Position numbers and translations under genes: made by a program. A stretch of 33,779 nt of DNA, taken from the NCBI GenBank assembly GCA_016787085.1, contig JAEUVJ010000022.1, forward strand, positions 1 through 33,779. Direction: 5' to 3'. The stretch comes from Chitinophagaceae bacterium (GTDB lineage: Bacteria > Bacteroidota > Bacteroidia > Chitinophagales > Chitinophagaceae). Every line of letters begins with the position of its first letter. Within the stretch, counting starts at the first letter, position 1. Of the stretch, positions 28,906 to 33,779 are shown one piece after another. Below the pieces are notes generated by a model. That model was not told the origin of the DNA. It searched no databases and was given only the letters and a program-made list of their open reading frames with translations.

Positions 28906-28937
28906 ATTAGTGTACCGTGACTAATGAATAGATAAAT
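28885..28937. promoter_or_regulatory. Nested inverted repeats in front of the AraC-type gene
   Basis: ATTTATCTA (28885-28893) and TAGATAAAT (28929-28937) form a perfect 9-bp inverted repeat. Inside it ATTAGT (28906-28911) and ACTAAT (28920-28925) form a second one. The whole lies just before the -7 element of the regulator gene and overlaps copy A of the repeated motif, so it may be its operator. Confidence 0.45.
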
Positions 28938-28944
28938 AAAGCAG

Positions 28945-28952
28945 TAGTTTTG
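28945..28952 (+). promoter_or_regulatory. -7 promoter element of the AraC-type gene
   Basis: TAGTTTTG is an exact match to the Bacteroidota -7 consensus TAnnTTTG and identical to the one before the dienelactone-hydrolase operon. It lies 22 bases before the ATG at 28975. No -33 element is evident. Confidence 0.55.
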
Positions 28953-28974
28953 AACCAGGTAAAACAATACTGGT

Positions 28975-29871
28975 ATGGATAACATGCGAAGGTTTGAAAC
29001 CATCAACGAATACAATGTCTTCAATAACAATGAAACACGGCACCCGCTGGTAAGTGTGGTTGATTTGTCAAAGGCCGCCCCGAGACAAGGCTCCCGGATG
29101 TATTTCGGCTTTTATACCATATTCTTAAAAGATGTGAAATGCGGTGATTTGGTGTACGGCCGCCATACCTACGATTACCAGGAAGGTACATTGGTGTTCC
29201 TTGCACCGGGACAGGTGGCGGGTATGAACAGTAATGGGGAAACCTATCAGCCCAAAGGCTATGCTTTGGTGTTTCATGCTGATTTTATACACGGTACTTC
29301 TCTGGGACGTCATATCCAGGAGTATAGTTTTTTTGGCTATCAATCGAACGAGGCCTTGCATTTATCTGAACGGGAGAGGAAAATAGTGCTGGATTGTTTT
29401 TCAAAAATCGAATATGAGCTGGAACATACCATAGACAAGCATAGTAAAAAACTTATTACCGATAATATCGAATTGTTCCTTAACTATTGTGTCCGCTTTT
29501 ACGACCGCCAGTTCATTACCCGTGATAAACCACATAAGGGAATTTTAGAGCGGTTTGAAACCTTGCTGAATGAATATTACCAGGGAGACAAACCTCAAAC
29601 ATCGGGTTTGCCATCTGTAGCATATTGTGCCGGTGAACTGAACTTATCAACAGGATATTTTGGTGACCTGATCAAAAAGGAAACAGGTAAAACGGCACAA
29701 GAGTATATACAGTCAAAAGTAATTGACGTTGCGAAAGAACAAATATTTGATCACAGCAAATCCATTAATCAAATAGCGTATGATTTAGGCTTCAAATACC
29801 CCCAGCATTTTACAAGACTGTTTAAGCAAAAAGTGGGTGTATCGCCGAATGAATACCGGAATCTTAATTGA
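28975..29871 (+). CDS. AraC-family transcription regulator
   Basis: Cytoplasmic regulator of 298 residues. The N-terminal part (about 20-150) resembles the cupin-like AraC sensor domain (YEEGTLVFLAPGQ-like segment: YQEGTLVFLAPGQV). The C-terminal two-HTH domain (about 195-298) has the conserved ELNLSTGYFGDLIKKETGKTAQEYI and INQIAYDLGFKYPQHFTRLFKQKVGVSPNEYR blocks. It is the only plus-strand gene among the redox cluster and is divergent from the leftward operon, so it most likely controls it and itself. The arrangement recalls YqhC, an AraC-type aldehyde-responsive regulator next to yqhD and dkgA in E. coli. The inducer is unknown. Confidence 0.93.
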   Translation: MDNMRRFETINEYNVFNNNETRHPLVSVVDLSKAAPRQGSRMYFGFYTIFLKDVKCGDLVYGRHTYDYQEGTLVFLAPGQVAGMNSNGETYQPKGYALVFHADFIHGTSLGRHIQEYSFFGYQSNEALHLSERERKIVLDCFSKIEYELEHTIDKHSKKLITDNIELFLNYCVRFYDRQFITRDKPHKGILERFETLLNEYYQGDKPQTSGLPSVAYCAGELNLSTGYFGDLIKKETGKTAQEYIQSKVIDVAKEQIFDHSKSINQIAYDLGFKYPQHFTRLFKQKVGVSPNEYRNLN

Positions 29872-29918
29872 GGGTTGATTTATCCGGGCAAAATTTGTTT
29901 CTGTCCTGCAGCGGTTGG

Positions 29919-30590
29919 TTATTTTATGATTTTTAAATCTTTGAAATAACCTTCTGTTCCCACATCAACCCAAAGCCCAACCGCACCGGATACACCCGGA
30001 CCATGCTTCAAATCGTTTACAATCAAAGAAGGTTGTTTGTTATTATCCAGGAAAAGTTTAGCCTGCGCACCGCTCACTTCAATCCTCATCGTGATCCATT
30101 TATTCATTTCCATATCCGCATAGGATTCATACCGCTCCGGCGATTCTTTCCGTAGGCGGTCAAACTTATAATCTGGATAAGAATAATATTGAATGGAATG
30201 ATTTCGCCTGACCTGGTCATCTGCTCTTGCATTAAGGGGACGGAGATAAATGCTCTCAAACTTTGTATTACTGTCATTAATATGGAATGCGATACCGATA
30301 AACCCTCTTGCAAAACCCGGCGCATTTTTAAGCAACCTGCTGAGCACCTTTACCTCTATGGAGCCATTACTGAAATTGATGCCTTTGATCTTTACAAAAG
30401 TTGGTTCATCAACTTCTTTCACACTGGAATCTTTTATCACTTTTACTGCCTTAGCACCCATCAACTGTTCTATTGACACAGCAACATTGACAGGAGTCAA
30501 TCTGCTGTTTTCAAGTTTAATTGTCTGGGCAGACAGATCGCTTAAATTGACAACCATAAAAAACGCCAGTAACAAGTGTATATATTTCAT
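29919..30590 (-). CDS. Exported ConA-like (DUF1080/LamG-type) domain protein
   Basis: Secreted protein of 223 residues, starting at the ATG at 30590; the frame is open further upstream but only this start gives a signal peptide (MKYIHLLLAFFMVVNLSDLSAQ). The mature part is beta-rich with segments like FVKIKGINFSNGSIEVKVL, GFIGIAFHIND, NKWITMRIEVSGAQAKLFLDN and GAVGLWVDVGTEGYFKDLKI, the pattern of concanavalin-A-like sandwich domains of the DUF1080/3-keto-disaccharide hydrolase group. Catalytic function is not evident; ligand binding is possible. It lies 23 bases downstream of the alpha/beta hydrolase and converges on the AraC-type gene across a 47-base gap without a strong terminator. Confidence 0.78.
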   Translation of the reverse strand: MKYIHLLLAFFMVVNLSDLSAQTIKLENSRLTPVNVAVSIEQLMGAKAVKVIKDSSVKEVDEPTFVKIKGINFSNGSIEVKVLSRLLKNAPGFARGFIGIAFHINDSNTKFESIYLRPLNARADDQVRRNHSIQYYSYPDYKFDRLRKESPERYESYADMEMNKWITMRIEVSGAQAKLFLDNNKQPSLIVNDLKHGPGVSGAVGLWVDVGTEGYFKDLKIIK

Positions 30591-30613
30591 CAGGTCATGT
30601 TTTATTGATACTA

Positions 30614-31483
30614 TCAATTTTTTAGAAAAGGTACAATTGAAGTCCATACAGCCGGAAAGTTTACCAGGAACACCGGGTGCGGGGCATTGGGAATAATGCT
30701 GAGCTGGCTGTTGGGAATCATTTGGTAAGCAGCTATTACGGTGGCCAGTGGTGCATTCATATCCCGTTCCCCGGCCATTACCAGTACAGGACAATGTATG
30801 CTGGCAAACAGTTCTTTACTTGCTGTCATCTGGTTATAGAAGGATGCCATTTTTGTCCAGTATTCCTGTAATCTCCCCGGTTCCGGCATTAGTGCCAGTT
30901 GTTGCTTCAAATAGGAACTATCCAGTTGAAATGCGACTGCTGTATCCAATATCAATTGGCGTAAACCGGGCACTTGCTCTCCGGCACCAATAGCAATTAA
31001 CTTTTTAACCCTCCCGGGATACATACTTGCCAGTTTATAACCCGTGTAAGCACCATCGCTAAAGCCAAGAAGTATTATGCTGTCTTTTGTAATGGCATTA
31101 ATAACAGCCATTACATCATTTGCCTTTTGCTCATACGTAACAGAAGCAATGCCTATCTCAGATTTACCATGTCCCCGGGTAGAAACAGCTATCACCTGGT
31201 ATGTTTTGGCGAGACTATCTATGAACTGGTACATCTCGTAAATGGAACCATAGACACCGCCATGCAATACAACAAAGGGCTGCCCTTTGCCATATACCTC
31301 ATAGTAAATTTTTGCATCCCCGGCATTGGCATAATGGCCTGCTTTGGGGTTATTACCGTATTGTGTTTCGTTTGCTGGCGAAGGCCCTGCCTGCATGAAA
31401 TGCCTTAAGGGCTTTATCGTTTGCTGCTGTCCATATGTATCCAGAAACAATAGTGTAAGCAATGATAATAATAAGGCCTTCAT
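30614..31483 (-). CDS. Exported alpha/beta hydrolase
   Basis: Alpha/beta-fold hydrolase of 289 residues with a short Sec signal (MKALLLSLLTLLFLDTYGQQ). Oxyanion region VVLHGGVYGS, nucleophile elbow LGFSDGAYTG with Ser142, acid in VMAGERDMNAP and the final His in NAPHPVFL form a complete triad. It is a serine hydrolase of the proline-iminopeptidase/haloperoxidase-like group; the substrate is unknown. A minus-strand terminator lies just upstream (31518-31557), so it probably has its own promoter or is read at reduced level together with the downstream ConA-like gene. Confidence 0.88.
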   Translation of the reverse strand: MKALLLSLLTLLFLDTYGQQQTIKPLRHFMQAGPSPANETQYGNNPKAGHYANAGDAKIYYEVYGKGQPFVVLHGGVYGSIYEMYQFIDSLAKTYQVIAVSTRGHGKSEIGIASVTYEQKANDVMAVINAITKDSIILLGFSDGAYTGYKLASMYPGRVKKLIAIGAGEQVPGLRQLILDTAVAFQLDSSYLKQQLALMPEPGRLQEYWTKMASFYNQMTASKELFASIHCPVLVMAGERDMNAPLATVIAAYQMIPNSQLSIIPNAPHPVFLVNFPAVWTSIVPFLKN

Positions 31484-31517
31484 TGTTTAATTTTTTTATT
31501 GGAACAGTGATAGTGCT

Positions 31518-31557
31518 TGTTTAAAAGGAGCGGAGAAGTTACTGCTTCTTCCCCGCT
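31518..31557 (-). terminator. Terminator after the SnoaL-like lipoprotein gene
   Basis: On the minus strand AGCGGGGAAG (31557-31548) pairs with CTTCTCCGCT (31538-31529) with one G-T wobble and a 9-base loop, followed by CCTTTTAAAC. It separates the SnoaL-like gene from the alpha/beta hydrolase gene. Confidence 0.6.
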
Positions 31558-31565
31558 ATCATTGA

Positions 31566-32150
31566 TCACAAACCAATTTGCTTTGCATAGGTCTGGTTAT
31601 CCCAGAAAAGATGCTCTTCTTTCATCACCCCGTTTTCCCAAATTCCTACAGTGGCCATTGGCATTTTAAATGTCTTACCGGTTGGTTGAATGAATTTACC
31701 ATTTCCAATGGGCATGGGCTGCGTGAATGTGCCTTCAAACACTCCTGTTACCAGGGTATAGTTGCCGGAACCAAACCTTATCGGGTGTTCTTTAATTCTT
31801 GTATCGGGAGCATGAACAAATAAATTCTTTAAGTCAGCGATATGCACATCAATACCTTCCGTTACATGCCCATCAGGCCAATACACTTTTATATTCTTTG
31901 CGTGGCTTTCCTGTAACCGGTCCCATTGTTGGTTACTGAACACATCAAAATCCAGTTCATCAAAGGTTTTCAGATGGCTGGCAATAGTGTCGTTTGATGC
32001 AGCCAATTGTAACACGATCTTTTTCAAACTATCAACATTGTCAGTGCCGGTAGTATTGGAAGAAGAAGACTGGTTACAGCTTTGTGCCAGGCTTATTAAA
32101 AGAATTGTAGCGAGGGCAATGGCTGACGATTTTAAATTTACTTGTTTCAT
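31566..32150 (-). CDS. SnoaL-like (ester cyclase) lipoprotein
   Basis: Lipoprotein of 194 residues with signal ending LAQSC (Cys about residue 25) and a Ser-rich linker. The mature part resembles SnoaL-like polyketide cyclase / ester cyclase proteins of the NTF2-like superfamily: FDVFSNQQWDRL, VYWPDGHVTEG, GVFEGTFTQPM and GIWENGVMKEEHLFWDN, with several conserved His, Asp and Trp residues. Members of this group are often of unknown reaction. It lies 42 bases downstream of the F420-reductase-like gene and ends before a terminator. It is the second NTF2-superfamily protein of the locus. Confidence 0.82.
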   Translation of the reverse strand: MKQVNLKSSAIALATILLISLAQSCNQSSSSNTTGTDNVDSLKKIVLQLAASNDTIASHLKTFDELDFDVFSNQQWDRLQESHAKNIKVYWPDGHVTEGIDVHIADLKNLFVHAPDTRIKEHPIRFGSGNYTLVTGVFEGTFTQPMPIGNGKFIQPTGKTFKMPMATVGIWENGVMKEEHLFWDNQTYAKQIGL

Positions 32151-32192
32151 ACTGTTTTATTTTCAGGGTTTTAGTGTGTAAAAATGATTGAA

Positions 32193-32858
32193 TTAATCTT
32201 GTTGTGCAGCAACTTTCTCTTCCGCCTGGGCCACTGTGACCGGTTTGCCCAAAGCACCAAATTCATGCAGGTCACCAAATACTTCAATACGGATAGATTG
32301 ATCAATACCGCCAACACGAAGTGGTTCAAAGCCGGTATCATGAATCAGTTCTTCAATCACAGCGTTGATACTGCTGTCATCGGTAGCATAGAACAAAACA
32401 TTGGCTGCGGGTTTTTGAAAGGCTGCATTGGAAAGCGAAGCGGCGCCAAGCGTACCCAATGCTTTAGCCAATTTTGCACCAGCGGGTAGCAGTGAAGCAA
32501 TGATTTCACCGGCAGACTCGTTCTCGCCAATTATTTTTTTAAAGCCGCCTTTCTCATCCGGTGCAATCGGGTTGGAAGGGTCAATAATAATTTTCCCTTT
32601 TAGCTCATTGGCATAAGTGCCAAGAATTTCCTTAATGGTGCTGAACCAAACAGCCAATACAATAGTATCCGCTTCTTTAATAGCGGCAATAATCTCTGCC
32701 GGTTTCGCCAGTTGGCCTAATTCTTTTGCCACTGCGCTTGCTTTTTCTGCTGTACGGCCGGCCAGAATAACGGGCCGGTTACTTTTAACTAAATTGGTGG
32801 CTACTGCTTTACCGATATTTCCGAGGCCGATAACTGCGATCTTTGATTTTGTTGTCAT
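32193..32858 (-). CDS. NAD(P)-binding oxidoreductase (F420:NADP-reductase-like)
   Basis: Cytoplasmic protein of 221 residues with the N-terminal Rossmann motif VIGLGNIGKAVATNL and AGRTAEKA, as in NADPH-dependent F420 reductase and related proteins. The middle shows DTIVLAVWFSTIKEIL and KGKIIIDPSNPI and the C-terminal part the helical region of the family. Bacteroidota usually lack F420, so it more probably uses another flavin or substrate. It is upstream of the SnoaL-like gene and downstream of the Crp/Fnr gene; the gap between the latter two holds an 18-bp inverted repeat. Confidence 0.87.
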   Translation of the reverse strand: MTTKSKIAVIGLGNIGKAVATNLVKSNRPVILAGRTAEKASAVAKELGQLAKPAEIIAAIKEADTIVLAVWFSTIKEILGTYANELKGKIIIDPSNPIAPDEKGGFKKIIGENESAGEIIASLLPAGAKLAKALGTLGAASLSNAAFQKPAANVLFYATDDSSINAVIEELIHDTGFEPLRVGGIDQSIRIEVFGDLHEFGALGKPVTVAQAEEKVAAQQD

Positions 32859-32860
32859 AA

Positions 32861-32949
32861 ACTATTTTTTAAACAATGATGAATAATTTGATAGCACAAA
32901 TTTCGGATACCGGGCAGGCCGTACCCAATGACATTGTTTAAGAAATAGT
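32861..32949. repeat. Near-perfect 18-bp inverted repeat
   Basis: ACTATTTTTTAAACAATG (32861-32878) and CATTGTTTAAGAAATAGT (32932-32949) are reverse complements except for one T-G pair. They enclose 53 bases that contain a further AATTTG/CAAATT hairpin (32885-32890, 32897-32902). The repeat fills the gap between the Crp/Fnr stop and the oxidoreductase start. No target-site duplication is seen at the ends. Confidence 0.8.
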
Positions 32950-32960
32950 CTTGATGTAGT

Positions 32961-33569
32961 TTAAGATTTTGCCTTGCTTATTTTGTTTCGCAACCGGCTT
33001 AAGAACTCCGGGGTAATACCCAGGAAGGAAGCAATTTGGGTCTGGGAGAGCCGGTTTACCAGGTGCGGGTAGCTATCTAAAAAATATTTATAGCGGTCTT
33101 CGGCAGTAGAGCTGATGGTCAGTAATAAACGTTTTTGCAAACTGATATAACTGTTTTCAATAAGCACCCTGAATATGCGGTGAAATTTCGGGGCCTGTGT
33201 ATAGAGTACTAACAAATTATCATGATGTATTTCCAGCACCATTGTATCTTCCAGTGCATCAATATTCAGTTCGGACTTCTTTTCACTGTAAAAACTGCCC
33301 AGGTCGCTAATCCAGTTTTTTTCTGCAGCCAGTTGTAATATATGAGTAGTACCCTGCTCATCAATTTTATACATCCGCAAACAACCTCTTACAACAAAAA
33401 AGAGCTGAGTGCAGGTATTGCCTTCCTGGAGACAGTATTGACGTTTCCTGAATAACCGGGGTTTAAATAATTCAGTAACAAGCTCTTTCTCTTCTTGATC
33501 CAATGCAATAAGCCGTTCAAAATAATGAAGCAATGGTTCAATAGAAGCCTGTGATGAATTTTCCTTCAT
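32961..33569 (-). CDS. Crp/Fnr-family transcription regulator
   Basis: Cytoplasmic regulator of 202 residues. Residues about 25-130 form the cyclic-nucleotide-binding-like beta roll (RKRQYCLQEGNTCTQLFFVVRGCLRMYKI), and the C-terminal HTH is short: LSQTQIASFLGITPEFLSRLRNKI (split here in words: the recognition helix is TPEFLSRLRNKI), a form frequent in Bacteroidota. The ligand-binding arginine of true cAMP receptors is not clearly present, so its effector is unknown. It is the first gene of the right-hand minus-strand unit, 102 bases upstream of the oxidoreductase, and probably regulates that unit. Confidence 0.92.
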   Translation of the reverse strand: MKENSSQASIEPLLHYFERLIALDQEEKELVTELFKPRLFRKRQYCLQEGNTCTQLFFVVRGCLRMYKIDEQGTTHILQLAAEKNWISDLGSFYSEKKSELNIDALEDTMVLEIHHDNLLVLYTQAPKFHRIFRVLIENSYISLQKRLLLTISSTAEDRYKYFLDSYPHLVNRLSQTQIASFLGITPEFLSRLRNKISKAKS

Positions 33570-33701
33570 ACGATTCCCTGTTCAGCATTATAATACCCAG
33601 TAAAAACAAATAAATCTAAGAACAAAAGCGGGTTTTGCAGGACTTCTTTAAGGAATTTACCTTTGGAAAGATTTTACTGGAAATAAGGAGGAGTAGTCAC
33701 G

Positions 33702-33721
33702 ACCCCGAATGCGTTCGGGGT
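33702..33721. repeat. Palindromic hairpin near window end
   Basis: ACCCCGAA and TTCGGGGT (33702-33709, 33714-33721) form a perfect 8-bp stem with TGCG loop. It has no T tract on either strand. It is preceded by GTAGTCACG, similar to GTAGTCCCG at the very end of the window. Confidence 0.6.
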
Positions 33722-33743
33722 ATCAAAGCTTAGGAACAAAATG

Positions 33744-33770
33744 AAAAACGAAGCAAGAACTGCTTCGTTT
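33744..33770 (-). terminator. Terminator of a minus-strand gene lying right of the window
   Basis: AAACGAAGCA and TGCTTCGTTT (33746-33755, 33761-33770) form a perfect 10-bp stem with a 5-base loop. On the minus strand it is followed by TTCATTTTG, so it would stop transcription arriving from beyond the right edge. No gene is visible between it and the edge. Confidence 0.6.
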
Positions 33771-33779
33771 GTAGTCCCG

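Noticed and set aside
30591..30794. 68-codon upstream extension of the ConA-like gene
   Set aside because: It overlaps the end of the alpha/beta hydrolase gene in another frame, and the signal peptide starts at the ATG at 30590.
33692..33779. tRNA gene end at the right edge
   Set aside because: The last bases could be an acceptor stem on the minus strand, but too little sequence is present and the hairpins do not fit a T arm.

Overview
The window looks like chromosomal DNA of a Bacteroidota bacterium, most likely of the Chitinophagaceae. Signs of this are exported proteins with lipoprotein or 'AQ'-type signal peptides, a RND pump whose adaptor is a lipoprotein, Bacteroidota-style -7 promoter elements (TAnnTTTG), a GH109 glycosidase, and a Crp/Fnr protein with the short HTH common in this phylum. 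The assignment to family level is inference. No CRISPR array, rRNA, tRNA, transposase or phage gene was seen.

Layout. 1-1875: end of rpsB (ribosomal protein S2, cut by the window edge) and tsf (EF-Ts), closed by a terminator. 1882-8107 (minus): a five-gene efflux operon read tolC-like, adaptor, RND permease, small PII-like protein, DUF2892 membrane protein. A 400-base regulatory gap divides it from 8508-11142 (plus): a TPR sensor histidine kinase and its LuxR-type response regulator. 11255-13186 (plus): pyrH and a membrane-anchored coiled-coil protein. 13237-17377 (minus): a carbohydrate group with a NahK-like sugar kinase, a GH109 alpha-N-acetylgalactosaminidase, a glycerophosphodiesterase and a CBM20-like secreted protein. 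17723-19059 (plus): a vanadium haloperoxidase/PAP2 gene whose signal peptide is split off by a one-base frameshift. 19148-20743 (minus): a CPA1 Na+/H+ antiporter, convergent with it over a 15-bp-stem terminator.

20863-33569 is an accessory redox/hydrolase region, almost all on the minus strand. Its left half (28753 down to 20863) reads NTF2-like protein, Tat-exported aldo/keto reductase, lipoprotein esterase, then after a promoter gap dienelactone-hydrolase-like protein, carboxymuconolactone-decarboxylase/cupin fusion, second Tat-exported aldo/keto reductase, NAD(P)-binding oxidoreductase and zinc alcohol dehydrogenase. An AraC-family regulator (28975-29871) is divergent from it. The right half (33569 down to 29919) holds a Crp/Fnr regulator, F420-reductase-like oxidoreductase, SnoaL-like lipoprotein, alpha/beta hydrolase and a ConA-like secreted protein. 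The gene content suggests detoxification or conversion of aldehydes, esters or lactones, much of it outside the cytoplasm. The substrate cannot be read from the sequence.

The most notable new signals are non-coding. A 32-base motif (26 of 32 identical) occurs upstream of both leftward transcription units of the accessory cluster and next to the araC-type gene, so it is a candidate regulator site defining a local regulon. A nearly perfect 18-bp inverted repeat sits between the Crp/Fnr gene and the next gene. The efflux operon has a perfect TGTGA-N6-TCACA palindrome and an orphan minus-strand terminator upstream of its first gene.
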